NCBI GenBank assembly: GCA_020637295.1
Contig: JACJWF010000017.1
Coordinates: forward strand, 1-60,280
Direction: 5' to 3'
Source: Acidimicrobiaceae bacterium
GTDB taxonomy: Bacteria > Actinomycetota > Acidimicrobiia > Acidimicrobiales > Ilumatobacteraceae
Length of the DNA stretch: 60,280 nucleotides
A program made the translations under genes and the position numbers. Shown piece after piece: positions 24,080-32,751 of the stretch. Each line of letters starts with the position of its first letter. The stretch's first letter is position 1. The notes under the pieces are model-generated. The model saw only the letters and a list, made by a program, of their open reading frames with translations. It did no database searches and was not told the origin of the DNA.

Positions 24080-25594
24080 GTGGCCGACGCGCTCCGCATC
24101 GAACATCTGTCGAAGACGTTCCCTGGCCAGTCCGCGCTCGTCGATGTCGACCTCGACGTCGCGGCGGGCGAGGTGCATGCCCTGGTGGGGCAGAACGGCT
24201 CCGGCAAGTCCACGCTGATCAAGGTCCTTGCCGGCTATCACCAGCCTGATCCCGGTGCCAGCGCCTGGGCCAACGGCGAGCCGCTGACGCTCGGCGACGG
24301 CGATGCCGCGGCCGCTGCGGGCATCCGTTTCGTCCACCAAGACCTCGGGCTGATCGGCAACCTCAGCACAGTCGAGAACATCGCACTCACGGTCGGCTAC
24401 ACCACAGGGTTCGGCGGAAAGATCCGCTGGCGCGAGGAAGTGCGCCGGGCGCGGGAAGCCATGGACGCCCTGGGCCTGGGCAGTATCGACGTCAAGAAAC
24501 CAGTGGACAGCCTGCCGCCGTCGCAGAAGACGGCAGTGGCCATCGCCCGCGCGATCTCCGGCTGGGAGGAGGGTGCCAATCTCCTGGTGCTGGACGAACC
24601 CACTGCCACGTTGCCCGGCGCTGACGTGGAGCGACTGTTCGAGGTGATCCACCGGCTGAAGGAGCGCGGTGTCTCCATCCTGTACGTGTCGCACCACCTC
24701 GACGAGGTGTTCGAGCTTGCCGACCGTGTGACCGTGCTCCGCGATGCCCACAAGATCGCCACCGTGCCGGTGGCGGGGCTGGACCACGACGGTCTGGTCG
24801 AGTTGATCGTCGGCCACCGCATCGAAGCGGCGACGGCCAGCGTGTTCGGCAGCCAGGCCAGTTCGGTGCTCCGTGTTCGCGATCTGCACGGTGGCAATGT
24901 CCACGGCATCGACCTGGACGTGCACGAGGGTGAGATCGTCGGCCTGGCGGGCATCACCGGCTCGGGCAGGGAGCACGTGCTCGAGTTGATCGCCGGGCAG
25001 TTGCCTCGCGACGAGGGAGACGTGGTGGTGGACGGTCGGGTCATCAAGAACTTCGACCCCCGCTCGGCCATCGATGCCGGCATCGCCTTCGTGCCCGCCG
25101 ACCGCAAGGTCCGCGGCACGGTGGGCCCGATGACGGTGCGCGAGAACCTGACGCTCAGCGACCTCACTCCGCACTTCGTGGCAGGACGCCTTCGACACCG
25201 GCGCGAGCGCGAGGAGACACACTCCTGGATCGCCCGGCTGTCCATCAAGACGCCCGGCCCCGAGGCCGCCATCGGTGCGCTCAGCGGCGGCAATCAGCAG
25301 AAGGTGATGTTCGGCAAGGCGTTGCGTCTGACGCCAAAGGTGCTGCTGCTGGCCGAACCCACGCAGGGCATCGACATCGGGGCCAAGGACCAGATCCACG
25401 CCCTCGTCGACCAGGCCGCCCAGGAAGGGGTGGCGACCTTCGTGGCCAGCACGGACACGGACGAACTGGTCCGGCTGTGCCACCGCGTGCTGGTGATCGT
25501 CGACGGCCAGATCGTCGCCGAGATCAGCGGTAGCGACATCACCGCGGAAACCATCGAACACACCCAGCTGCAGACCTCCAGGAGGAGCGCGTGA
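24080..25594 (+). CDS. Sugar ABC transporter ATPase with two nucleotide-binding domains (RbsA-like)
   Basis: A 504-residue ATPase with tandem domains, as in ribose/xylose importers. The first domain has Walker A GQNGSGKS (37-44), Walker B LLVLDEPTATL and a degenerate signature (LPPSQKTAVAIARAI). The second has the weakened Walker A usual for the family (GITGSGREHV) but an intact signature LSGGNQQKVMFGKAL and Walker B LLLAEPTQGIDIG. It powers uptake with the permease that follows. The GTG at 24080 is chosen since GGGGGAGG lies five bases upstream. The permease start overlaps its stop (GTGA). Confidence 0.93.
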   Translation: MADALRIEHLSKTFPGQSALVDVDLDVAAGEVHALVGQNGSGKSTLIKVLAGYHQPDPGASAWANGEPLTLGDGDAAAAAGIRFVHQDLGLIGNLSTVENIALTVGYTTGFGGKIRWREEVRRAREAMDALGLGSIDVKKPVDSLPPSQKTAVAIARAISGWEEGANLLVLDEPTATLPGADVERLFEVIHRLKERGVSILYVSHHLDEVFELADRVTVLRDAHKIATVPVAGLDHDGLVELIVGHRIEAATASVFGSQASSVLRVRDLHGGNVHGIDLDVHEGEIVGLAGITGSGREHVLELIAGQLPRDEGDVVVDGRVIKNFDPRSAIDAGIAFVPADRKVRGTVGPMTVRENLTLSDLTPHFVAGRLRHRREREETHSWIARLSIKTPGPEAAIGALSGGNQQKVMFGKALRLTPKVLLLAEPTQGIDIGAKDQIHALVDQAAQEGVATFVASTDTDELVRLCHRVLVIVDGQIVAEISGSDITAETIEHTQLQTSRRSA

Positions 25595-26607
25595 TCAACC
25601 GACTCAGGCTCGACAAGTACAGCGCCTTGTACTTGTGGGCGTTCTTCATGGTGCTGTTCACCATCTTGCGCCCGGACACGTTCCTCACCACCACGTCGTT
25701 CAAACTGGTCACCCAGGAGAACGTCATCAATGGTGTGCTGGCGCTGGCGTTCCTCATCCCGCTGGCCACCGGCACCTACGACCTGTCGATCGGGCTCAAC
25801 ATGTCCGCGTGCCTGGTGGTCATCAACTGGATCGCCAAGAACACGGACTGGCCGCAAGGTGTGGGCCTTCTGCTCGGTCTGCTGGTCTGCCTCGTGGCCG
25901 GCACCATCAGCGGTTTCGTGGTGGTCAAGCTGAAGGTGGACAGCTTCATCGCCACACTCGGCATGAGCCAGATACTCACCGCGTTCGTGCTGTTCGTCTC
26001 GCCGCAGACCATCAGCGGCGAGCTGTCGGACGCGTACAAGAACGTCGGCGCGGCCCCGTTCCTGGGGTTGCAGCGCTTCGTGTGGTACCTGCTGATTCTG
26101 GCGATCATCGTGTGGTACGTGCTGGAACACACGCCGCTCGGCCGGCAGATGTTCGCCACGGGTGGCAACCCGGAGGCGGCGCGCCTCACCGGTATCCGCA
26201 CCGACCGGCTTCGCTGGGGATCGCTGATCGCGTCGGCGCTCGTCGCCGGATTTGCCGGGGTCGTGTACTCCTGGAAGGTCGGCACGTACGGCCAGTCGAT
26301 CGGCCCTGGCTACCTGTTCCCGGCTGTCGCTGCCGTGTTCTTCGGTGCATCGCAGCTGAAGGGGCGTCCCAACGTCTGGGGCGCGATGATCGCCCTCTAC
26401 GCGCTGGCGTGGGGTGTGAAGGGCCTCAACCTCATCTACACCACCCAGCAGTGGATCCGCCCGCTGTTCGAGGGTGTGTCGCTGCTGGCCGCCGTGGCGC
26501 TGGCCAGCCGCAACCAGATCATCAAGATCCGCAAGCGCAAGACGCCGATCGGCCAGCAGGTGCTGGAGGACCTTGGTGTCGCCCCGAAGGACGCCGCCGG
26601 CGCCTGA
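25591..26607 (+). CDS. Sugar ABC transporter permease (RbsC-like)
   Basis: A 338-residue polytopic membrane protein of the BPD_transp_2 family. It has about ten hydrophobic segments and the EAA-like cytoplasmic loop GGNPEAARLTGIRTDRLRW that contacts the ATPase. GTYDLSIGLNM matches the conserved segment after the second helix of RbsC. Only one permease gene is present, so the channel is probably a homodimer. The GTG start overlaps the ATPase stop. A hairpin follows the stop by 15 bases. Confidence 0.92.
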   Translation: MINRLRLDKYSALYLWAFFMVLFTILRPDTFLTTTSFKLVTQENVINGVLALAFLIPLATGTYDLSIGLNMSACLVVINWIAKNTDWPQGVGLLLGLLVCLVAGTISGFVVVKLKVDSFIATLGMSQILTAFVLFVSPQTISGELSDAYKNVGAAPFLGLQRFVWYLLILAIIVWYVLEHTPLGRQMFATGGNPEAARLTGIRTDRLRWGSLIASALVAGFAGVVYSWKVGTYGQSIGPGYLFPAVAAVFFGASQLKGRPNVWGAMIALYALAWGVKGLNLIYTTQQWIRPLFEGVSLLAAVALASRNQIIKIRKRKTPIGQQVLEDLGVAPKDAAGA

Positions 26608-26613
26608 TCCTCC

Positions 26614-27081
26614 TCAGGAGCCAACGGCCGTCGGGGTGTCCGTGCCCCGGCGGCCGTTGTCGCGTCCGGGCACCTGCGCCGGCAGCGATGCGGCGAGGGC
26701 GGTGATCGCCGCGCCGACCACGAACATCACCGGCTGCAGCACGAACACCAGCCCGATCACGGCGACCTGCCCGACGATCCAGGCCATCAGCACCGCGCCG
26801 GTGAGGAGGTGGGCCATGCGGGCTCGGTGATGGTGGCACCAGGCCAGCACGAGGGCGATCGCCGGCACCAGCCCATTGGCCACCAGCAGGCTGAGACCCG
26901 CCACCACCCAACTCTGAAACGGCAACTCACTGGTCTCGACCGTGCGCCCCATGAACTCGTAGCCGTCGTGCAGCAGACCCACCGTTCCCACCAGCGCACC
27001 GACCAGTTCGAACACCTCCAGCCCGACGATGGTGCGGACGCGAGCCGTAACACCCACGCGACGATCGTGCCTGCATCGCAT
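26614..27081 (-). CDS. Small four-helix membrane protein of unknown function
   Basis: A 155-residue protein with about four hydrophobic segments: TIVGLEVFELVGALVGTVGLL, SWVVAGLSLLVANGLVPAIALVLAW, LLTGAVLMAWIVGQVAVIG and PVMFVVGAAITALAAS (boundaries approximate). A short HHHR-containing loop and a charged C-terminal tail face the cytoplasm. I do not recognise the family. The ATG at 27081 is used; a GTG at 27057 would trim eight residues. Its 3' end overlaps the hairpin behind the permease. It is divergent from the acyl-CoA dehydrogenase. Confidence 0.6.
   Translation of the reverse strand: MRCRHDRRVGVTARVRTIVGLEVFELVGALVGTVGLLHDGYEFMGRTVETSELPFQSWVVAGLSLLVANGLVPAIALVLAWCHHHRARMAHLLTGAVLMAWIVGQVAVIGLVFVLQPVMFVVGAAITALAASLPAQVPGRDNGRRGTDTPTAVGS
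26623..26658. terminator. Bidirectional hairpin after the sugar permease
   Basis: AACGGCCGTCGGGG (26623-26636) pairs with CCCCGGCGGCCGTT (26645-26658) around an eight-base loop, 14 pairs with one weak position. It follows the permease stop and lies inside the last codons of the convergent membrane protein. A T run is short, so strength is uncertain. Confidence 0.55.
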
Positions 27082-27154
27082 CGCCGGGGAAAGGGTCCGA
27101 TGGCCCGACCCGGCCCTTGGCCGGCGGTGACCCCGCCCCACTACCGTCTCTGCT

Positions 27155-28315
27155 ATGACCGATGCCGTCCACCGTCCCCACTTCGAGGCCGAACACCTGG
27201 CGTTCCGCGACTCGTTCGCCTCCTTCGTCGCCGACCGGATGACCCCGCAGTACATGGACTGGGAGGCCGCGGGCATCGCCCCGCGGGAGATCTTCGCCGA
27301 GGCCGGCTCCTACGGCTTCACCGGCATGGCCGTGCCCGAGCAGCACGGCGGTGGCGGCGTGAAGGACTTCCGCTTCAACCAGGTGATGGCCGAGGTGCTG
27401 GCCGCAGCGGGCATCGGCGGCGCGGGCTTGGGCATCACCCTGCACAACGACATCCTCACCCCGTACTTCCTGGAGTACTGCAACGACGAGCAGGCCGCCC
27501 GCTGGTTGCCCGGCATCGCAGCCGGCACACTCATCACCGCCATCGCGATGACCGAGCCTGGCACCGGCTCGGACCTGGCCGGCATCACCACGTCGGCGGT
27601 GCGTGACGGGGATGTGTACGTGCTGAACGGGTCGAAGACGTTCATCACGAACGGCATCAACGCCGACCTGGTGATCGTCGCCGCTCGCACGGATCCCTCA
27701 CAGCGCCACGCCGGCATCTCGCTGATGGTGGTGGAGCGGGGGATGGAGGGCTTCGAGCGCGGCCGCAACCTGGACAAGATCGGCCTGCACAGCCAGGACA
27801 CCGCTGAACTGTTCTTCAACGACGTGCGGGTGCCCGTGGCCAACCTGCTGGGCGAGGAAGGCCGTGGGTTCACCTACCTCACGGCCAACCTGCCGCAGGA
27901 ACGCCTGTCCATTGCCGTCATGGGCGTGGCGGCGGCGCGGGCCGCGCTGGACTGGACGGTGGACTATGTGAAGGAGCGCACCGCGTTCGGCCAGCCGATC
28001 TCGGCGTTCCAGAACACCAAGTTCGTGCTCGCCGAGGTGAAGACGGCGGTGGACGTGGCCCAGGCGTACGTCGACCAGTGCGTGGTGCGGTTGAACGAGG
28101 GCACCCTGTCCGCCGCCGAGGCCGCGCAGGCGAAGTACTGGTGCACCGAACTGCAGCAGTCGGCGGTGCACAAGTGCCTGCAGCTCTACGGCGGCTACGG
28201 CTTCATGACCGAGTACCCGATCGGGCGGGCCTACGCGGACGCCCGGGTCACCACCATCTACGGCGGCACCACCGAGGTGATGAAGACCATCATCGCCAAG
28301 TCGCTGGGCATCTAG
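27155..28315 (+). CDS. Acyl-CoA dehydrogenase, LCAD-like
   Basis: A 386-residue complete acyl-CoA dehydrogenase. FAD motifs are AMTEPGTGSDLAGI and NGSKTFITNG; the C terminus has YGGYGFMTEYPIGRAYADAR and IYGGTTEVMK. Gly occupies the short-chain catalytic Glu position. E249 in NLPQERLSIA is the long-chain/isovaleryl-type base, so the enzyme should be active. It transfers electrons to ETF, which is not encoded here. It lies upstream of a DUF35-thiolase pair and suggests a beta-oxidation gene set, with a 210-base gap before the next gene. Confidence 0.92.
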   Translation: MTDAVHRPHFEAEHLAFRDSFASFVADRMTPQYMDWEAAGIAPREIFAEAGSYGFTGMAVPEQHGGGGVKDFRFNQVMAEVLAAAGIGGAGLGITLHNDILTPYFLEYCNDEQAARWLPGIAAGTLITAIAMTEPGTGSDLAGITTSAVRDGDVYVLNGSKTFITNGINADLVIVAARTDPSQRHAGISLMVVERGMEGFERGRNLDKIGLHSQDTAELFFNDVRVPVANLLGEEGRGFTYLTANLPQERLSIAVMGVAAARAALDWTVDYVKERTAFGQPISAFQNTKFVLAEVKTAVDVAQAYVDQCVVRLNEGTLSAAEAAQAKYWCTELQQSAVHKCLQLYGGYGFMTEYPIGRAYADARVTTIYGGTTEVMKTIIAKSLGI

Positions 28316-28525
28316 GCCGCCGAGCAGGCGGGAGCTTCGCCCCTGTCAGGTGTCGTGCGCGTCGGGTTGCATCGGCACCCATGGCGTTGGACGAGACCGA
28401 CCACCGCATCGGCGTGCGCGTCCGCACTCGGGTGGGGGCGTGGCCCGTCCGACTTCGGCGGAGGGGCGGGGGCGTCGTAGCGTGAGGCACATCTTCACGT
28501 CCGCGCACATGCTCGAGGAGGAGCC

Positions 28526-28918
28526 GTGACAGCCCAGATTCCCTTGGTCGACTACCTGGTGCTCGGCGATGCGCCGCACCTGCAGGCCAACGAGTGCACG
28601 TCCTGCGGGGCACGCTACTTCGACCGCCGCAACGCCTGCGCCGGCTGCTTCGGCACCGAGTTCCGCAAGGTGGACGTGCCCACCGAGGGCGAGGTGCGCG
28701 CGTTCACCATCGTCACGTTCGCGGCGCCCGGCGTGCCGGTGCCGTTCGTGGCCGCAGTGGTGGACTGCAACGGCACCAGTGTCCGTGGCAATCTCATCAA
28801 CGTGGACCCCGACCCCGAGCACGTGTCGCTCGGCATGAAGGTCCGCCTGGCCACCTACTCCCTCGGTCTGGACGACAACGGGGTCGAGGCCGTCGGCTTC
28901 GGCTTCGAGCCCGCCTGA
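28526..28918 (+). CDS. DUF35 zinc-ribbon/OB-fold acyl-CoA-associated protein
   Basis: A 130-residue protein with a rubredoxin-like zinc ribbon (C24-x2-C27 and C38-x2-C41) followed by an OB fold (about 55-115). DUF35 proteins partner SCP-x-type thiolases or steroid aldolases and bind acyl-CoA. The GTG at 28526 follows GAGGAGGAG. The thiolase gene starts 59 bases downstream. The pair probably forms a heterocomplex in acyl-CoA or sterol side-chain breakdown. Confidence 0.9.
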   Translation: MTAQIPLVDYLVLGDAPHLQANECTSCGARYFDRRNACAGCFGTEFRKVDVPTEGEVRAFTIVTFAAPGVPVPFVAAVVDCNGTSVRGNLINVDPDPEHVSLGMKVRLATYSLGLDDNGVEAVGFGFEPA

Positions 28919-28977
28919 CCCGTCCCACCCGAACCGCACCCACCGCACACCCAGATCGCACACAAGGAGACACCCCG

Positions 28978-30183
28978 ATGGCTGACGACATCTACATCCT
29001 CGGCATCAAGATGACGAAGTTCGGCAAGCACCCGGACAAGGACACCGTGGACCTCGCGTCCGAGGCCGCCATGGCCGCACTCGCCGACGGCGGCGTCACC
29101 ATGAAGGACATGGGCGTGCTCGCCGCGGGCTGCCTGATGGGCGGCGGGGGCATCGGCCAGCAGATCCAGAAGCAGATCGGGCAGACCGGCATCCCGGTGT
29201 TCAACGTGTCCAACGCGTGCGCCACGGGCGCCACCGCGCTCCGCACGGCGATCATGGCCATCAAGGCCGGCGAGTGCGACATGGGTCTGGCCGTCGGCGT
29301 GGAGAAGTTGGCCGGCGCCGGCCTGCTGGGCGCGGGTGGTCGCGCCAAGAGCGACAAGAAGGAGTGGACGCCCAGCGGCCGCTACGGCGCCGTCACCGGC
29401 ACCGACGGTCGCATCGGCACCGATGCGATGCCCGGCACGTTCGCCCAGGTGGGCATGGAGTACGGCCACAAGTACGGCGGCGCCTCGTTCGAGCTGTTCG
29501 CCAAGATCTCCGAGAAGAATCACGCGCACAGCACGCTGAACCCGCTGGCCGCCTACACCAAGCGGATGACGCTGGAGGAGATCATGAACGACGTCATGAT
29601 CGCCTACCCGAACACCCGGTCCATGTGCTCGGCCAACTGCGACGGCGCCGCGGCTGCGGTGGTGGTCAGCGGCTCCAAGCTGAAGACGATGTCGCTGGAG
29701 CAGCAGCGCCGGGCCATCAAGGTCAGCGCCTCGGTGCTCACCAGCGACCCGTGGCAGGAGGCCTGCCAGGTGCTGCCCGACGTGAACACGCTCACCAAGG
29801 TCGCCGCCAAGCAGGCGTACGAGCAGGCCGGCGTCGGCCCGGAGGATCTCGACCTCGTGGAGTTGCACGACTGCTTCGCCACCGCCGAACTGGTGCACTA
29901 CGACAACCTCGGCCTGTGCGAGGAAGGCGGCGCGGTGGACTTCTTCAACTCCGGCGCCACCTGGCGCGATGGGCGCACCCCGGTCAACGTGTCGGGCGGC
30001 CTGGAGAGCAAGGGCCACCCGATCGCCGCCACCGGCATCGCCAACATCTGGGAGGTCTGCCATCACCTGCGTGGTGAGGCCGGCGACCGCCAGATCGAGG
30101 GCGCCAAGGTGGGCCTGGCGCACGTCATCGGCCTGGGCTCGGCCTGCGGCATCCACATCCTGGAGAAGTCGGCACTCGGCTGA
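28978..30183 (+). CDS. SCP-x-type thiolase/acetyl-CoA acetyltransferase
   Basis: A 401-residue thiolase-superfamily enzyme. The nucleophilic Cys is C81 in SNACATGATAL, HDCFATAE carries the second active-site region, and GGLESKGHPIAATG carries the conserved His near the C terminus. The C-terminal GLGSACGIHILEK is present. It cleaves 3-ketoacyl-CoA or carries out a retro-aldol step on sterol-derived acyl-CoA, depending on subgroup. The retained C81 favours true thiolase chemistry over the Ltp2-type aldolase. AAGGAG lies upstream of the ATG. The DUF35 partner is directly upstream. Confidence 0.92.
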   Translation: MADDIYILGIKMTKFGKHPDKDTVDLASEAAMAALADGGVTMKDMGVLAAGCLMGGGGIGQQIQKQIGQTGIPVFNVSNACATGATALRTAIMAIKAGECDMGLAVGVEKLAGAGLLGAGGRAKSDKKEWTPSGRYGAVTGTDGRIGTDAMPGTFAQVGMEYGHKYGGASFELFAKISEKNHAHSTLNPLAAYTKRMTLEEIMNDVMIAYPNTRSMCSANCDGAAAAVVVSGSKLKTMSLEQQRRAIKVSASVLTSDPWQEACQVLPDVNTLTKVAAKQAYEQAGVGPEDLDLVELHDCFATAELVHYDNLGLCEEGGAVDFFNSGATWRDGRTPVNVSGGLESKGHPIAATGIANIWEVCHHLRGEAGDRQIEGAKVGLAHVIGLGSACGIHILEKSALG

Positions 30184-30220
30184 GCACAGCCGCCCGCAGG
30201 GCGGTTGTTAGCCTCGCCTC

Positions 30221-30847
30221 GTGGACGTCTTCGAGGCCATGGGCACCTGCCGCGCCATGCGGCACCTCAAGCCGGACCCCGTGCCGGACGAGCTGATCGA
30301 TGAGGTCATTTGGGCGGCCACGCGCGCGCCCAGCCCGGGCAACAGCCAGGGCTGGGATTTCGTGGTCGTCACGGACCAGGCCAAGCGGGCAGCCATCGGT
30401 GCTGCGGTGCGCGACGCCATGGGCGACCGCGTGGCCCAGATGCCGCATCACGACCGCACCAGTCGCCTGATGCTGCAGGGCACCCAGAACCTGATCGACA
30501 CACTCGGTACGGCGCCGGTGATCATCCTGGTGTGTGGGCCGGTCATCTATCCCTACGACGCCCCGCGCGAGCAGTTCACCTGGTCGGCCCTGTACCCGGC
30601 CGCGCAGAACATCCTTCTTGCGGCTCGGGCACTGGGCCTCGGCACCGTGTTCACCTCGCTGTACCGCGCCGCGGAACCCGCCATCCGCGCCGAACTCGGC
30701 ATCCCCGAGCACATCAAGATCGCCGCGCTGATCCCCATGGGGTGGCCCGCCCGCGACTTCGGTCCGGTCAATCGCCAACCCGTCGAGCGGTTCGTGCACC
30801 GCGACGGCTGGGAAGGCGAGAAGCGCCACCACGGCCCGCCGCTGTAG
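30221..30847 (+). CDS. Nitroreductase-family FMN protein
   Basis: A 208-residue nitroreductase fold protein binding FMN. The N-terminal CRAMRHLKPDPVPDELI and ATRAPSPGNSQGWDFVVV form the FMN-phosphate and ring contacts, and AARALGLGTVFTSLY the second half. MGWPARDFGPVNRQPVERFV is the typical tail. Enzymes of this family reduce nitro compounds, quinones or enones with NAD(P)H. The GTG start lies 37 bases after the thiolase, so it may belong to that operon. Confidence 0.9.
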   Translation: MDVFEAMGTCRAMRHLKPDPVPDELIDEVIWAATRAPSPGNSQGWDFVVVTDQAKRAAIGAAVRDAMGDRVAQMPHHDRTSRLMLQGTQNLIDTLGTAPVIILVCGPVIYPYDAPREQFTWSALYPAAQNILLAARALGLGTVFTSLYRAAEPAIRAELGIPEHIKIAALIPMGWPARDFGPVNRQPVERFVHRDGWEGEKRHHGPPL

Positions 30848-31166
30848 CTCGGCAGCACGTCGAGTCCCATTCACACTGGGTGAGATCCTGACGCCGTTCG
30901 TGAGATTTGCCGCGCCTCGCGTGACGGTGGTTCACGGAGGGCGGTCGACGGTTTCCTCTGAACCGATGCGAGCATCGGATTGTGCACGCTCAGTGTGGTC
31001 GCGGCGGTGGCCGGCGACACGCCGCGGTCGCTCTGGCAAGGCCTGGGCAGCTTCGTCAGAGGTCGCACAAGGTTGTTCCAGATCGCTTGCCAGGTGCCGA
31101 TAGCGCGGCCTTTCATTGCGGTTCGGAGCGCGCCGACGGGAACGGCGTGCGGCGGGAGGACGGGCC
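30848..31166. other. 319-base intergenic region before the subtilase
   Basis: No gene is supported. The only structure I see is a seven-base perfect hairpin, CCGATGC-GA-GCATCGG (30963-30978), which could end the nitroreductase transcript or lie in the subtilase leader. No riboswitch fold was recognised by eye. Confidence 0.4.
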
Positions 31167-32750
31167 GTGGCAGCACGAGCGAGGCAGAGAAAGGGAGCAT
31201 CGTGGGGCGGCCGCCCGGCGCGCTCCACCACTGCGCTGCGACTTGCGGTCGGGGTGCTGGCGGCCGCAGCAACCATCGTGCTCGGCACCGTCGCGCCGGC
31301 GTCGGCACACTCCAGGGAGCACGGCGGCGACGGCTGGTCGATGAAGTCCGTCACCGAGATCCTCGGTGCCACCGACTACTGGGACGCCGGCTACACCGGC
31401 GCCGGCGTCGACGTGGCGATCATCGACACCGGCGTGTCCCCGGTCGCCGGCTTGGATGCGCCCGGCAAGGTGATCCATGGGCCGGACCTCTCGTTCGAGT
31501 CGCAGAACCCGGCGCTGGCGCGCTTGGACACGAACGGTCACGGCACGTTCATGGCCGGGCTGATCGCCGGCCACGACGCCTCCCTCACGTCGCCGTACTC
31601 GGAAGCCCCCGAGTCCGCCTACCGAGGCGTGGCCCCCGACGCGCGCATCGTCAGTGTGAAGGTCGGCGTGGCCGACGGCGGCGTGGACGTCACCCAGGTG
31701 ATCGCTGCGATCAACTGGGTGGTGGACCACCGCCAGGACAACGGCCTGAACATCCGGGTTCTGAACATCAGCTTCGGCACCAGCTCGCTGCAGCCGGCAG
31801 CCATCGACCCGCTGGCGCAGGCCGCCGAGCGCGCCTGGGCGGCAGGCATCGTCGTGGTCGCGGCGGGCGGCAACCGGGCCAGCAGCGGCCACTCATCGTC
31901 GCGGGGCCTGGCAAGCCCGGCGTACAGCCCGATGATCCTCGCCGTGGGGGCGATGGACACCAACGGCACGTCCTCCACCCGCGATGACTCGGTGCCGTCG
32001 TACTCGGCCGTCGCGGCATGGCGTGGCCGGGCGGTGGACCTGGTGGCCGTCGGCAGCAAGCTCCAGGGCCTGCGTGTACCGAACTCGTTCGTCGATCTCA
32101 ACTTCCCCGAGGGGCGGCTGGGCGACCGCTACTTCCGCGGATCGGGTACGTCCGAAGCGGCGGCCGTCACCTCGGGCGCGGTGGCCCTGCTGCTGCAACA
32201 GCATCCGGAGATGACCCCCGACCAGGTGTCGGCGATGCTGCGTCGGGCGGCGCGTCCGCTCGGGCGGACGTCTGCGACCGTGCAGGGCAATGGTGCGTTG
32301 GACCTGGACCGCATGCTGGAGATGCCCGTGCCGCGGGCGCGATCGGCTCGGCCCGATGCGTCGTGCGGCGTCGGCACCCTGGAGGCCAGCCGTGGGGACA
32401 GTCATGTGACCAACCAGGGCGTGCCGCTCACGGGTGAGCAGGACATCTTCGGAATGCCGTTCCCGCGTGGCTCTGCGTGCAGTGCGTGGGTCGGTGGCAG
32501 CTGGCACGGGTCGATCTGGGCCGGCGATGCCTGGGCGGGGACGGACTGGTCGCTGGTGACCTGGACCGGCTCCACCTGGTCGGGCTCCACCTGGTCGGGC
32601 TCGACGTGGTCGGGCTCGACGTGGTCGGGCTCGACGTGGTCGGGCTCCAGCTGGTCGGGGTCGTCGTGGTCGGGCTCCAGCTGGTCGGGGTCCAGCTGGT
32701 CCGGTTCGTCGTGGAGCTCCGAGGTGTGGAGTACGGAGCAGTGGGGCTGA
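31167..32750 (+). CDS. Secreted subtilisin-like (S8) peptidase with tryptophan pentad tail
   Basis: A 527-residue exported serine protease. A basic N terminus and hydrophobic stretch end in a signal-peptidase I site ASA-HS at 47-48. The catalytic triad is D87 (AIIDTGV), H125 (NGHGTFMAG) and S329 (GSGTSEAAA), with the oxyanion Asn in AAGGN. There is no obvious prodomain of normal size. From W441 to the end, 18 tryptophans occur exactly every five residues; the core is WTGST, four WSGST and five WSGSS. A GTG at 31167 follows GGGAGGA. The next gene, GGDEF-EAL, starts one base after its stop. Confidence 0.9.
   Translation: MAARARQRKGASWGGRPARSTTALRLAVGVLAAAATIVLGTVAPASAHSREHGGDGWSMKSVTEILGATDYWDAGYTGAGVDVAIIDTGVSPVAGLDAPGKVIHGPDLSFESQNPALARLDTNGHGTFMAGLIAGHDASLTSPYSEAPESAYRGVAPDARIVSVKVGVADGGVDVTQVIAAINWVVDHRQDNGLNIRVLNISFGTSSLQPAAIDPLAQAAERAWAAGIVVVAAGGNRASSGHSSSRGLASPAYSPMILAVGAMDTNGTSSTRDDSVPSYSAVAAWRGRAVDLVAVGSKLQGLRVPNSFVDLNFPEGRLGDRYFRGSGTSEAAAVTSGAVALLLQQHPEMTPDQVSAMLRRAARPLGRTSATVQGNGALDLDRMLEMPVPRARSARPDASCGVGTLEASRGDSHVTNQGVPLTGEQDIFGMPFPRGSACSAWVGGSWHGSIWAGDAWAGTDWSLVTWTGSTWSGSTWSGSTWSGSTWSGSTWSGSSWSGSSWSGSSWSGSSWSGSSWSSEVWSTEQWG
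32487..32744 (+). repeat. 15-base in-frame tandem repeat encoding Trp pentads
   Basis: Seventeen 15-base periods, each starting with TGG. The ten central units (32562-32711) are close copies of TGGTCGGGCTCSASS, with synonymous and Ser/Thr variation. The first five and last two are degenerate but keep the Trp. The repeat stays in frame throughout. Confidence 0.9.
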
Positions 32751-32751
32751 G

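Noticed and set aside
30848..31166. Possible cyclic-di-GMP riboswitch before the subtilase/GGDEF-EAL unit
   Set aside because: I could not find the conserved GEMM core by eye; only a small hairpin is seen. A covariance-model search of this span would settle it.
32562..32711. Short regular repeats resembling a CRISPR array
   Set aside because: The period is 15 bases with no spacers, and it stays in frame at the end of a protease gene.
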